A stretch of DNA of 64,000 nucleotides, taken from Mariniflexile gromovii (GTDB lineage Bacteria; Bacteroidota; Bacteroidia; Flavobacteriales; Flavobacteriaceae). Positions 40,905 to 49,313 of the stretch are shown here, in pieces. The position numbers and the translations under genes were made by a program. Each line of letters starts with the position of its first letter. Position 1 is the first letter of the stretch. The stretch lies in the NCBI RefSeq assembly GCF_017814435.1, contig NZ_JAGJCB010000004.1, positions 1-64,000 of the forward strand. Direction: 5' to 3'. Below the pieces are notes generated by a model. The model was not told where the DNA came from. It saw nothing but the letters and a program-made list of their open reading frames with translations, and ran no database searches.

Positions 40905-43757
40905 TTATTTATTAAGATACATTTTTCGTCTTGAGTATAGTTCGTAAAACTCATCGTCTTTTAAACTATCTATAAACAAAATGCTTTCTCCTGTACTTTT
41001 CATTTCAGGTCCTAATTTCTTATTCACATTATGGAATTTGTTGAAAGAGAACACCGGTTGCTTAATAGCAAATCCTTTTAATTGCGGATTAAAGTTGAAA
41101 TCTTTAACCTTCTTCTCTCCTAGCATTACCTTAGTAGCGTAGTTTACATAAGGCTCACCATATGCTTTTGCTATAAACGGAACCGTTCTGGATGCTCTTG
41201 GGTTTGCTTCAATAATGTAAACAATATCATCTTTTATAGCGAACTGAATGTTTATTAAACCAACCGTATTAAGCGCCAAGGCTATTTTTTTAGTATGGTC
41301 TTTAATTTGTTGCATCACAAACTCACCTAGGTTAAATGGAGGTAACATGGAGTTACTGTCCCCTGAGTGGATTCCACATGGCTCGATATGTTCCATGATA
41401 CCAATGATGTACACATCTTCTCCATCGCAAATGGCATCAGCTTCAGCTTCAATAGCCCCTTCCAGATAGTGGTCCAAAAGCAGTTGATTCCCTGGCATTT
41501 GGCTCAATAAGTCTACAACATGTTTTTCAAGCTCTTCTTTATTGATAACAATCTTCATCCCTTGTCCCCCAAGTACGTAAGAAGGCCTTACCAATATTGG
41601 GAAATCCAACACATCTGCAATGGCAGCAGCTTCATCCGCTGTGGTTGCAATATCAAACTGTGGATAAGGAATGTTGTTTTCTTTTAAAAGGTTTGAAAAA
41701 TGCCCTCTATCCTCAGCTAAATCTAAAGACTCAAAACTTGTTCCTATTATTTTAATACCGTATTTGGTTAATTTTTCAGCAAGTTTTAAAGCTGTTTGTC
41801 CACCTAATTGTACAATAACACCTTCTGGTTTTTCATGCTTGATGATATCGTAAATATGCTCCCAAAAAACTGGCTCGAAGTATAATTTATGTGCGGTATC
41901 GAAATCGGTTGAAACCGTTTCAGGATTACAGTTAATCATGATGGTTTCATAACCACATTCAGCAGCTGCCAAAACACCATGCACACAACAGTAATCGAAC
42001 TCAATACCTTGCCCAATTCGGTTTGGCCCAGAACCTAAAACAATAACCTTCTTTTTATCCGTTACAATACTTTCGTTATCTGCATAACGGTTTCCGTCTG
42101 CAGTTTCCATATCACTTTCAAATGTTGAATAGTAATAAGGTGTTTTTGCTTTAAACTCAGCAGCACAAGTATCTACCAGCTTGTAAACACGGTTTACCCC
42201 GAATTCTTCACGCTTATTGTAAACCTGACTTTCTAAACACCCTAGCATGTGCGCTATTTGTCTATCTCCATAACCTTTTTGCTTCGCTTCAAGCAATAAG
42301 TCTTTTTGGATGGTATCAATAGTAAAAGTAGAAATTTCCTTTTGAAGCAAGAACAACTCTTCGTATTGTCTCAAGAACCACATGTCTATTTTTGTGATTT
42401 CGTGAATTCTGCTTAAAGGAATTCCCATTGCAATGGCATCGTAAATAATAAATACACGATCCCAAGAAGCATGGGTAAGTTTTTCTATAATTTGATCGTA
42501 GTTCTTGTTTTCTTTTCCGTCGGCGCCTAAACCATTACGCTTAATTTCAAGCGATTGTGTAGCTTTATGAAGCGCTTCTTGGAAGGAACGCCCAATACCC
42601 ATCACTTCTCCTACCGATTTCATTTGAAGTCCTAACGTTCTATCAGACCCTTCAAACTTATCAAAGTTCCAACGTGGTATTTTCACGATTACGTAATCTA
42701 AAGTCGGTTCAAATAAAGCTGAAGTAGATTTCGTAATTTGATTTTGTAATTCATCTAAATGATAACCCAAAGCTAGTTTAGCAGCAATTTTCGCAATAGG
42801 ATAACCCGTTGCTTTACTTGCTAATGCCGATGAACGCGATACACGCGGGTTGATTTCAATGGCAATAATATCTTCATTTTCATCTGGTGAAACCGCAAAC
42901 TGCACGTTACAACCTCCAGCAAAATCCCCAATACTACGCATCATATGAATGGCCATATCACGCATTTTTTGGTAGGTTTTATCACTTAATGTCATGGCAG
43001 GTGCCACGGTTATAGAATCACCTGTATGAATCCCAATCGGATCCATATTTTCAATAGAACAGATGATTACTACATTATCATTGGAGTCTCGAAGCAACTC
43101 TAACTCATATTCTTTCCAACCTATTAACGCCTTATCAATCATCACTTCGTGAATTGGAGACACCTCTAATCCACGTGTTAATAACGCATCATAATCTTCT
43201 TCTTTATAAACAAATGAAGCACCTTCACCACCTAAAGTAAACGATGCTCTAATAATTAAAGGAAAGCCAAACTCTTGCGCTATTTCCTTACCTTTTAAAT
43301 AGGATGTTGCAGTTGCTTGAGGTGCCATAGGAATACCTATTTCAAGCATTAACTTTCTAAACTTCTCTCTATCTTCGGTTATGTTTATGGCATCGATATC
43401 AACACCAATAATTTCAACATTAAAATCTTTCCAAATACCTTTTTCATCGGCTTCAATACATAAATTTAATGCAGTTTGACCACCCATTGTTGGTAAAACG
43501 GCATCAATTTGTGGATGTTCTTTTAAAATTTTAATTATCGATTTGGTTGTAAGCGGCAACAAGTACACATGATCGGCCATGGATGGATCGGTCATGATGG
43601 TTGCAGGATTCGAATTAATTAAAATGGTTTCAATTCCATCCTCTCTTAAAGAGCGTAAAGCTTGTGTTCCTGAATAATCAAACTCGCATGCTTGCCCTAT
43701 AACAATAGGACCAGATCCAATAATTAGAATAGATTTAAGTTTTGAATTTTTTGGCAT
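40905..43757 (-). CDS. carB: Carbamoyl-phosphate synthase large subunit, lacking the allosteric domain
   Basis: CarB makes carbamoyl phosphate for arginine and pyrimidines. Two ATP-grasp halves are visible: SILIIGSGPIVIGQACEFDY ... AIEINPRVSRSSALASKATG, then KVIVLGSGPNRIGQGIEFDY ... IIEANPRASRTVPFIAKA. The protein is 950 residues against about 1073 in E. coli and stops soon after GPEMKSTGES. The C-terminal MGS-type domain that binds UMP and ornithine is therefore missing. The ends look natural, with no frameshift. The small subunit gene is not in the window. Confidence 0.96.
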   Translation of the reverse strand: MPKNSKLKSILIIGSGPIVIGQACEFDYSGTQALRSLREDGIETILINSNPATIMTDPSMADHVYLLPLTTKSIIKILKEHPQIDAVLPTMGGQTALNLCIEADEKGIWKDFNVEIIGVDIDAINITEDREKFRKLMLEIGIPMAPQATATSYLKGKEIAQEFGFPLIIRASFTLGGEGASFVYKEEDYDALLTRGLEVSPIHEVMIDKALIGWKEYELELLRDSNDNVVIICSIENMDPIGIHTGDSITVAPAMTLSDKTYQKMRDMAIHMMRSIGDFAGGCNVQFAVSPDENEDIIAIEINPRVSRSSALASKATGYPIAKIAAKLALGYHLDELQNQITKSTSALFEPTLDYVIVKIPRWNFDKFEGSDRTLGLQMKSVGEVMGIGRSFQEALHKATQSLEIKRNGLGADGKENKNYDQIIEKLTHASWDRVFIIYDAIAMGIPLSRIHEITKIDMWFLRQYEELFLLQKEISTFTIDTIQKDLLLEAKQKGYGDRQIAHMLGCLESQVYNKREEFGVNRVYKLVDTCAAEFKAKTPYYYSTFESDMETADGNRYADNESIVTDKKKVIVLGSGPNRIGQGIEFDYCCVHGVLAAAECGYETIMINCNPETVSTDFDTAHKLYFEPVFWEHIYDIIKHEKPEGVIVQLGGQTALKLAEKLTKYGIKIIGTSFESLDLAEDRGHFSNLLKENNIPYPQFDIATTADEAAAIADVLDFPILVRPSYVLGGQGMKIVINKEELEKHVVDLLSQMPGNQLLLDHYLEGAIEAEADAICDGEDVYIIGIMEHIEPCGIHSGDSNSMLPPFNLGEFVMQQIKDHTKKIALALNTVGLINIQFAIKDDIVYIIEANPRASRTVPFIAKAYGEPYVNYATKVMLGEKKVKDFNFNPQLKGFAIKQPVFSFNKFHNVNKKLGPEMKSTGESILFIDSLKDDEFYELYSRRKMYLNK

Positions 43758-43791
43758 TTTTACTGTTTAATAATTGTTTTATAATAAGTTA

Positions 43792-43799
43792 CAAAAATA
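43792..43799 (-). promoter_or_regulatory. -7 box of carB
   Basis: On the minus strand the sequence is TATTTTTG, giving a leader of about 28 nt. Confidence 0.6.
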
Positions 43800-43814
43800 C
43801 GGATTAACAGATAT

Positions 43815-43848
43815 AAAAAAAGGCATTACACTTAAGTAATACCTTTTT
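43815..43848 (-). terminator. Terminator of rpmH
   Basis: The stem AAAAAGG-CATTAC / GTAATA-CCTTTTT (one mismatch) has the loop ACTTAA. Downstream of rpmH on the minus strand it reads into a T-run. Confidence 0.75.
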
Positions 43849-43869
43849 AATATCAACAATTGTTAATCA

Positions 43870-44031
43870 TTATTTTTTATGTCTCGATTCAGATGATACA
43901 GACAATTTCTTTCTACCCTTAGCTCTTCTACGAGCAAGTACTTTTCTTCCATTAGCAGAAGCCATTCTTTCTCTAAAACCGTGTTTGTTTCTTCTTTTTC
44001 TTTTCGATGGCTGAAATGTTCTTTTGCTCAT
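43870..44031 (-). CDS. rpmH: 50S ribosomal protein L34
   Basis: The protein (53 residues) begins [20 protein letters not shown], continues [20 protein letters not shown] and ends [13 protein letters not shown]. This is the canonical highly basic L34 sequence with a short C-terminal extension. It is a component of the large ribosomal subunit. A textbook promoter (TTG, 19 bp, TATATTTG) and a terminator bracket it, so it is monocistronic. An open frame on the opposite strand is its shadow. Confidence 0.97.
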   Translation of the reverse strand: MSKRTFQPSKRKRRNKHGFRERMASANGRKVLARRRAKGRKKLSVSSESRHKK

Positions 44032-44099
44032 TACTTTATATCTTTAAAATCTGAATTGTACTTTTTATTTATTATTTTAGGTTCCTTTAAAACCGAGGG

Positions 44100-44129
44100 C
44101 AAATATACAAAGAGTTTTTACTTTGACAA
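44100..44129 (-). promoter_or_regulatory. Promoter of rpmH
   Basis: On the minus strand a -33 TTG (44127-44129), 19 bp and the -7 box TATATTTG (44107-44100) give the best promoter match in the window. The leader is about 62 nt. The remaining gene-free DNA to 44324 holds only AT-rich sequence and a small leader hairpin (TTAGATG/CATCTAA, 44279-44300). Confidence 0.8.
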
Positions 44130-44324
44130 ATGTTATTTTAAAAATATTTCGAATTTATTTTTAAGACACGAATTAACCACGAATTCCTTTATTTATTTGG
44201 GCTCAACAACTCCCTTTTGTTAAATATCTATGGATTGATTTTGATAAAAATTTAGTTTCTTTGCATTCAAAATTAAACTTAGATGCGAAAAAACATCTAA
44301 AAACAATAATTCAAACTATAAAAA

Positions 44325-44900
44325 ATGTACAATAAAATAATAAAATTAGTTACAGCTGCTGGAATAATTGCTTTTGCAGTCTATCAATTTATCGAAGGAA
44401 ACATTGGTAATGGCATCATGTTTATATTACTTTCATTAATATTTGTGTTTCTTTATTTTAAGAATGAATTTATATTATTGGCATTTTTAAGATTACGTAA
44501 GCAAGATTTTGAAGGTGCTAAAAAATGGTTGGATAAAATTAAAAATCCTGAAGCTGCCTTGGTAACAAAACAACAAGGTTATTATAACTACTTACATGGT
44601 TTAATGGTTTCTCAAACAAACATTAATGAAGCAGAAAAATATTTTAAGAAAGCCGTTTCATTGGGTTTATCTATGGACCATGATATGGCCATGGCAAAAT
44701 TGAATTTATCAGGCATTGCTTTTTCTAAACGCAGAAAAATTGAAGCTGAAAAACTACTTGCTGAAGCTCAAAAATTAGACAAACAAGGCATGCTTACTGA
44801 TCAAATTAAAATGATGAAGGAAAACATGAAACGTGCTGTGGGCCCAAACCAACATTTTGGGGCTGGTGGTTCTATAAGAGCTCAAAAAAGAAGAGGCTAA
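44325..44900 (+). CDS. Membrane protein with TPR-like domain
   Basis: This 191-residue protein has two adjacent membrane segments (LVTAAGIIAFAVYQFIEGN and IMFILLSLIFVFLYF). A cytosolic helical region of TPR type follows (FEGAKKWLDKIKNPEAALVT, INEAEKYFKKAVSLGLS, RKIEAEKLLAEAQKLDK). It has a basic, glycine-rich tail (FGAGGSIRAQKRRG). No function is known. It is monocistronic, with a hairpin in its leader and a terminator behind. Confidence 0.7.
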   Translation: MYNKIIKLVTAAGIIAFAVYQFIEGNIGNGIMFILLSLIFVFLYFKNEFILLAFLRLRKQDFEGAKKWLDKIKNPEAALVTKQQGYYNYLHGLMVSQTNINEAEKYFKKAVSLGLSMDHDMAMAKLNLSGIAFSKRRKIEAEKLLAEAQKLDKQGMLTDQIKMMKENMKRAVGPNQHFGAGGSIRAQKRRG

Positions 44901-44920
44901 TTCTAACAACTCCCAAAAAG

Positions 44921-44958
44921 AAAAGACCAACTATAATATGATTTAGTTGGTCTTTTTT
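44921..44958. terminator. Bidirectional terminator
   Basis: The stem AAAAGACCAACTA / TAGTTGGTCTTTT is followed by a T8 run on the plus strand. It lies between convergent genes. Confidence 0.9.
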
Positions 44959-44965
44959 TTATTTA

Positions 44966-45892
44966 CTATTGTACATTGTAATATCCCTTTTCCGGAATTT
45001 CTATAACATAGCTTTTCCCCGATTTATTATTAAGTTTCGGTTCTCTTAACCAAGGATTATGGATTTTGAGTATTTTATAGTTAATGCCATTTGCTTCAGC
45101 AAATTTTGTAAAATCTGTTACTTCAGTATTAACAGTTACTTTTCGGGTAGGCACATTATTGTATAAATCCTTCTCTCTAAAATTAAAACCATATTTAGCT
45201 GGATTGGATAAAATTTCCTTAAGGGCAACGATTCTAAAAATATAACGCCCCGTTTCTTCACCCAACAACAAATCGTAATAATTCTTAACGTTTTGTTCTC
45301 TTAAATATCTAGAAATTCCAGCATTACCAGCATTGTAAGCAGCGGCTGCAAGCGTCCATGAACCTAAATCTTCTTTAGATTTTAATAAATACTTACAGGC
45401 TACTTCGGTTGATTTTTCTAAATGGTAGCGCTCATCAATATTTTCATTTACCTCTAATCCATTCTCTTTCGCCGTAGCAGGCATAATTTGCCATACACCA
45501 CGAGCTCCTGCTGGAGAAACAGCATTGGTTAAACCACTTTCTATAACCGCTAAATATTTAAAATCGTCTGGAATACCATTTTTGGCTAAAATGGGCTCTA
45601 TAATCGGGAAATACTTATTAGCCCGTTTAAACATTAACAATCCGTTGGATTGCCAATAGGTGTTAACCAACAACTCTTTATCCATACGCTCAAAAATATC
45701 CGGATCTTTAAGTGGCATGGGCTCACCTGCAAAATTCAAATTGCTAGGTACTTGAAGCGCATAAACATTATAATCGTTTATCAGCTTTTTTTCAAAGTTT
45801 TCATCGGTTGGCGCTTCTTGGATGGCATAAACAAATAACGCACACAAACTTAATAATCCCACAAACGCCAATAATTTCTGTATAGTCTTCAT
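44966..45892 (-). CDS. Lytic transglycosylase (SLT domain, MltD-like)
   Basis: This 308-residue protein has an N-terminal signal or anchor (KLLAFVGLLSLCALFVYA). The SLT domain (about 95-215) holds the catalytic glutamate in YLAVIESGLTNAVSPAGARG, followed by VWQIMPATA and AAAYNAGNAG. A short C-terminal LysM-like region (VTDFTKFAEANGINYKILKI ... SYVIEIP) may bind peptidoglycan. It cuts glycan strands in the periplasm to leave 1,6-anhydro ends. Confidence 0.9.
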   Translation of the reverse strand: MKTIQKLLAFVGLLSLCALFVYAIQEAPTDENFEKKLINDYNVYALQVPSNLNFAGEPMPLKDPDIFERMDKELLVNTYWQSNGLLMFKRANKYFPIIEPILAKNGIPDDFKYLAVIESGLTNAVSPAGARGVWQIMPATAKENGLEVNENIDERYHLEKSTEVACKYLLKSKEDLGSWTLAAAAYNAGNAGISRYLREQNVKNYYDLLLGEETGRYIFRIVALKEILSNPAKYGFNFREKDLYNNVPTRKVTVNTEVTDFTKFAEANGINYKILKIHNPWLREPKLNNKSGKSYVIEIPEKGYYNVQ

Positions 45893-45927
45893 TTTTAAAA
45901 AGTTTTATTTAAAGGTAAATATTTTGC

Positions 45928-46593
45928 TTAGTTTTCTAAAATTATATTAGGTAAATTTTCGTTAAACCACTTGTATTTATTGATAATCATAATATGGGTA
46001 CCTCCTTTTATTGTAATACAATTTGAAATGTTTTTTATGGGAAATACTGCATCATTTTCACCATGAATATGAACAATGTTAGGCAAACAATTTGACTGGT
46101 TCCAACAAACCATTTCTTTAATTGCCCAATTTAAATAGCTGCTATCATTAACAGATAAATATTTTTTATACAACTCCAAACGCTTTGTTATATTACTTCC
46201 AAAAGCATATTTAGCAAGAAGTTCTACATTACTAACCAACTGTGTTGGCAGCAACTTATATGCCATGGTTGTTTTGGCCAGCAACATTTTTCTAGGTAAT
46301 TCGTGTGTTGCTTTTACGCTGGACACAATAATAAGCTTCTTTACCGCAATATGCTTACTCATTTCTTGCACTAAAACACCTCCAAAAGACACACCCAACA
46401 ATACTATATTTTCATGCAATATATGCTTTGTCATTCTTAAGGCATAATCGCTAAGAGTTTCATTTTTAATTGGTAAAACCCATTCTAAGTAATGAATCTT
46501 AAATTGGTTTTCGGGCAATTTGATATACTCAAAAATTTTAGGACTTGCCGCCATTCCTGGCATTAAATAAACGTGTATAATTTCTTCACTCAT
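45928..46593 (-). CDS. Alpha/beta hydrolase
   Basis: The protein (221 residues from MSEEIIHVYL; a start 7 codons earlier is also open) has an alpha/beta-hydrolase core. The nucleophile elbow is LLGVSFGGVL (G-x-S-x-G). HIHGENDAVFPI supplies the acid, and the histidine lies in KGGTHIMIIN. No lid domain is evident. The substrate is unknown. It stands divergent from a GNAT-like gene. Confidence 0.82.
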   Translation of the reverse strand: MSEEIIHVYLMPGMAASPKIFEYIKLPENQFKIHYLEWVLPIKNETLSDYALRMTKHILHENIVLLGVSFGGVLVQEMSKHIAVKKLIIVSSVKATHELPRKMLLAKTTMAYKLLPTQLVSNVELLAKYAFGSNITKRLELYKKYLSVNDSSYLNWAIKEMVCWNQSNCLPNIVHIHGENDAVFPIKNISNCITIKGGTHIMIINKYKWFNENLPNIILEN

Positions 46594-46693
46594 ACGTTTC
46601 AATCTAAAAAACACAAAACAACCATTAAACTGTAATAGTTTATTTTATAAGGCATTAACCTATTTTTTACTTTTTACTAACGATTATTTTTCG

Positions 46694-46701
46694 TATTTTT
46701 G
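46694..46701 (+). promoter_or_regulatory. -7 box of the GNAT-like gene
   Basis: TATTTTTG precedes the ATG at 46768 by about 66 bp. Confidence 0.55.
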
Positions 46702-46767
46702 CTAAACAAAGTTATACAATAGTACTCAGCTATTTTAAGTTTCCTGAAAAATTAAAAAATACTCACC

Positions 46768-47064
46768 ATGATTGATGTTGCAGATTTAGTAGATAATGAT
46801 TTTTTACGCCAGTTTGAACTAAAAATCGATAACCATTTAGCTAAAATAGAATACTCATTGCAAGAACGAAAGATTTTTTTAACTAAACTTGTTATTCCTG
46901 AAGAAATTAATGATGAGAATTTTAGTAAAGATTTTTTAGCCGCTGTTTTTGAACAAATTGAAGAACGTAACTTAAGCGTGGTACCAACAAGTCCTGAAAT
47001 TGCTAAGTTTGTTAGAAGTAACCGCAAGTACAAGCGTATGCTTCCAGTAGGTGTTAGGATTTAG
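46768..47064 (+). CDS. Small GNAT-like N-acetyltransferase (YjdJ type)
   Basis: This 98-residue protein fits the minimal GNAT fold of the YjdJ group: HLAKIEYSLQERKIFLTKLVIP, then FSKDFLAAVFEQIEERNLSVVPTSPEIAKFVRSN, with the R-K-Y-K-R end. The acetyl-CoA loop (usually G-x-G-x-A) reads NDENFSKDF here, so it is atypical and activity is uncertain. It is monocistronic. Confidence 0.65.
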   Translation: MIDVADLVDNDFLRQFELKIDNHLAKIEYSLQERKIFLTKLVIPEEINDENFSKDFLAAVFEQIEERNLSVVPTSPEIAKFVRSNRKYKRMLPVGVRI

Positions 47065-47098
47065 ATTTTAGATTTTAGATTTTAGATTTTAGATTTTA
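47064..47098. repeat. Heptamer tandem repeat (GATTTTA)5
   Basis: Five exact 7-bp units start at the last base of the preceding gene's stop codon. Related TTAGATTTTAG words occur near 17906, 18490 and 34250 and in the riboswitch insertion. Confidence 0.95.
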
Positions 47099-47107
47099 GA
47101 TAAAATT

Positions 47108-47145
47108 AAAAAAGTCCGAAGTTTTTAAGCTTCGGACTTTTTTTT
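47108..47145. terminator. Bidirectional terminator
   Basis: The stem AAAAAGTCCGAAG / CTTCGGACTTTTT has a short loop and T-runs on both sides. It lies between convergent genes. Confidence 0.88.
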
Positions 47146-47162
47146 GTTTAAAACTGAAAAAA

Positions 47163-47669
47163 TTATTGCTTCGTATAAACTAAAGTTACTTTTTTAGTTG
47201 CTATAACATTAATAAAATCTTCACTGTATATATTGATGGCGTTTTCAAAAACACGCGTTAATTGATTGCCATTTAAAATCGCCTCACTTTCATTAATAAT
47301 AATTAGATTGTTATTTTGCGTATAGTTTACTGCAAAATTTATAGTACCTTCAACATCACATTCAACATCAAAAACATACGCATCGGTAGTTCCTTCTAGT
47401 AAAGCAATTTTAATATCGGGGTTAAATGTTTTGTTGGAAGTAACAACTCCTTTAGACTCAAAAACCAAAGTCTCGTTGTTTACACAATCTATTTCATTTA
47501 ATAAATTAACATTAGCAACACCATCTTCATTTATATCAAAACCATCTTCAACATTCATTGCCGTTAATCTCCAAACACCTTCAATAGTTAAATTATCATC
47601 AGCATCATTAAAACAACTAGTTAATAATAATGATGATGTGAAACATAAAACAAACCATGTGTTCTTCAT
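47163..47669 (-). CDS. Lipocalin-like lipoprotein of unknown function
   Basis: This 168-residue protein has a lipobox (LLLTSC, Cys 19) and an acidic DADDN stretch that fits surface lipoproteins of this phylum. A beta-rich body follows, opening LTIEGVWRLTAMN like lipocalin-type DUF5004 domains. The Asp-rich DGFDINEDGVANVNL could bind calcium. It is a single gene and its role is unknown. Confidence 0.7.
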   Translation of the reverse strand: MKNTWFVLCFTSSLLLTSCFNDADDNLTIEGVWRLTAMNVEDGFDINEDGVANVNLLNEIDCVNNETLVFESKGVVTSNKTFNPDIKIALLEGTTDAYVFDVECDVEGTINFAVNYTQNNNLIIINESEAILNGNQLTRVFENAINIYSEDFINVIATKKVTLVYTKQ

Positions 47670-47771
47670 ATTTTCGAGCGAAATTTATTCATGGGTAAAA
47701 GTATGATGTAAATCCCTATTTATAAAACAAATAAGTTGAATAAATTAAAATCAAGTTTATTGGTAATTCAA

Positions 47772-49100
47772 TTAAGAAAGGACTTTTGCAAATTCAAATC
47801 GAACCAAGCCATCTTCATCAATTTTGGTAAGCTCAACTTGGTGTAATGTATTTACCAATTCCGGATTCCATGGTGCTTTTACTTTAACATAATTTTCAGT
47901 AAATCCATAAATATAACCTTCTTTGTTTTCGCTTTCAAACAATACGGTTTTTTGGCTTCCTATTTGGCTTTCATAAAAAGCACGACGTTTTTTAACCGAT
48001 AAACCACGCAACATTTTACAGCGTTTGTTTCTAACGTTCATTGCTACCACACCGTCCATCTCAGCAGCTTCAGTGTTATCGCGCTCCGAATAGGTAAATA
48101 CGTGTAAATACGAAATATCCAGTTCGTTTAAAAAGTTGTAGGTTTCCAGAAAATGCGCATCGGTTTCACCGGGAAAGCCCACAATAGCATCCACCCCAAT
48201 ACAAGCATGTGGCATGACTTCCCTTATTTTTGAAACCCTATCAACATACAATTCCCGCATGTAACGACGCTTCATTTTTTTAAGAATGTAATTGCTACCA
48301 GATTGTAATGGAATATGAAAATGAGGCACAAAAGCTCGAGATTTTGAAACTAAATCGATAGTTTCATTCTTTAAAAGATTTGGTTCTATTGATGAAATTC
48401 GTAAACGCTCAATACCTTCTACCTTGTCGAGTTCTGTTACCAAATCCAAAAAAGTATGTTCGTGTTTCTTGTTACCAAACTCTCCTTTACCGTAGTCGCC
48501 AATATTAACTCCAGTTAAAACTATTTCCTTAATGTTTTGAGATGAAATTTCTCGGGCATTCTCCAATACATTTTGCATGGTATCACTTCGTGAAATACCG
48601 CGCGCCAACGGAATGGTGCAATAGGTACATTTATAATCGCAACCATCTTGCACTTTTAGAAAAGCACGGGTTCTATCGCCTATTGAATAGCTTCCTACAT
48701 AAAAATCGGCCTCTTCAATTTCGCAGGAATGTACCTCACCGAAATCGTTTTTTGAAAGATCGTTTAAATAATCGGTGATTTTAAATTTTTCGGTAGCACC
48801 CAAAACCAAATCTACACCATCAACATCTGCCAATTCTTGCGGTTTTAATTGTGCATAGCATCCAACAGCAGCTACAAATGCTTTCGGGTTTACCTTTTGA
48901 GCCTGTTTTACAATACTTTTAAAACGTTTGTCTGCATTTTCGGTTACCGAACAGGTATTGATCACGTAAATATCTGCGTTTTCAGAAAAATCTACACGGT
49001 CAAACCCTTCGTCTGCAAAACTTCTTGCTATGGTTGAAGTTTCAGAAAAGTTAAGTTTACAGCCTAAAGTATAAAATGCGACTTTTTTTTGTATATTCAT
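47772..49100 (-). CDS. mtaB: tRNA t6A37 methylthiotransferase MtaB
   Basis: MtaB adds a methylthio group to t6A37 of tRNA. The protein (442 residues) has the N-terminal UPF0004 cluster cysteines (LGCKLN, NTCSVT, VGCYAQ), the radical SAM motif QDGCDYKCTYCTIPLARG (CxxxCxxC) and a C-terminal TRAM-like region. The start at 49100 (MNIQKKVAFY) is chosen because the -7 box at 49119-49126 rules out the codon at 49121. It is monocistronic. Confidence 0.94.
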   Translation of the reverse strand: MNIQKKVAFYTLGCKLNFSETSTIARSFADEGFDRVDFSENADIYVINTCSVTENADKRFKSIVKQAQKVNPKAFVAAVGCYAQLKPQELADVDGVDLVLGATEKFKITDYLNDLSKNDFGEVHSCEIEEADFYVGSYSIGDRTRAFLKVQDGCDYKCTYCTIPLARGISRSDTMQNVLENAREISSQNIKEIVLTGVNIGDYGKGEFGNKKHEHTFLDLVTELDKVEGIERLRISSIEPNLLKNETIDLVSKSRAFVPHFHIPLQSGSNYILKKMKRRYMRELYVDRVSKIREVMPHACIGVDAIVGFPGETDAHFLETYNFLNELDISYLHVFTYSERDNTEAAEMDGVVAMNVRNKRCKMLRGLSVKKRRAFYESQIGSQKTVLFESENKEGYIYGFTENYVKVKAPWNPELVNTLHQVELTKIDEDGLVRFEFAKVLS

Positions 49101-49118
49101 TTCATTTTTAAAAACATG

Positions 49119-49126
49119 CAAAGTTA
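49119..49126 (-). promoter_or_regulatory. -7 box of mtaB
   Basis: On the minus strand the sequence is TAACTTTG, with a TTG at 49145-49147 (18-bp spacing). The -33 element sits in the loop of the hairpin at 49135-49161. Confidence 0.65.
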
Positions 49127-49134
49127 ATAAAAAA

Positions 49135-49161
49135 AAGAGCGTTTCAAATAGAAACGCTCTT
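49135..49161 (-). terminator. Minus-strand terminator with no evident gene before it
   Basis: The stem AAGAGCGTTTC / GAAACGCTCTT with a 5-nt loop is followed on the minus strand by eight T. It lies upstream of the mtaB promoter, so it cannot serve mtaB. The only source of transcripts is the gap 49162-49313. Confidence 0.75.
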
Positions 49162-49285
49162 AATTAAAGATTGGGGTTGTTATGATAGGCATGCTACCTA
49201 TACTGCTTTTTAAGACACAGCATTATTAAAAAAGTCACAATAATTTTTTAACTGCTTAAATAATTAGAAATAGATAATAAAAACT

Positions 49286-49293
49286 TTATTTTT
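49286..49293 (+). promoter_or_regulatory. -7 box of the peptide-binding lipoprotein gene
   Basis: TATTTTTG lies 20 bp before the GTG start at 49314. Confidence 0.6.
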
Positions 49294-49313
49294 GAATACA
49301 TAAAACCACAAAA

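Noticed and set aside
43981-44223. 80-residue plus-strand frame
   Set aside because: It is antisense to rpmH and its promoter, with no recognisable family.
49162-49240. Ten-residue peptide gene MPIITTPIFN
   Set aside because: It is too short to support from one sequence. I report only the orphan terminator and the possible transcript.
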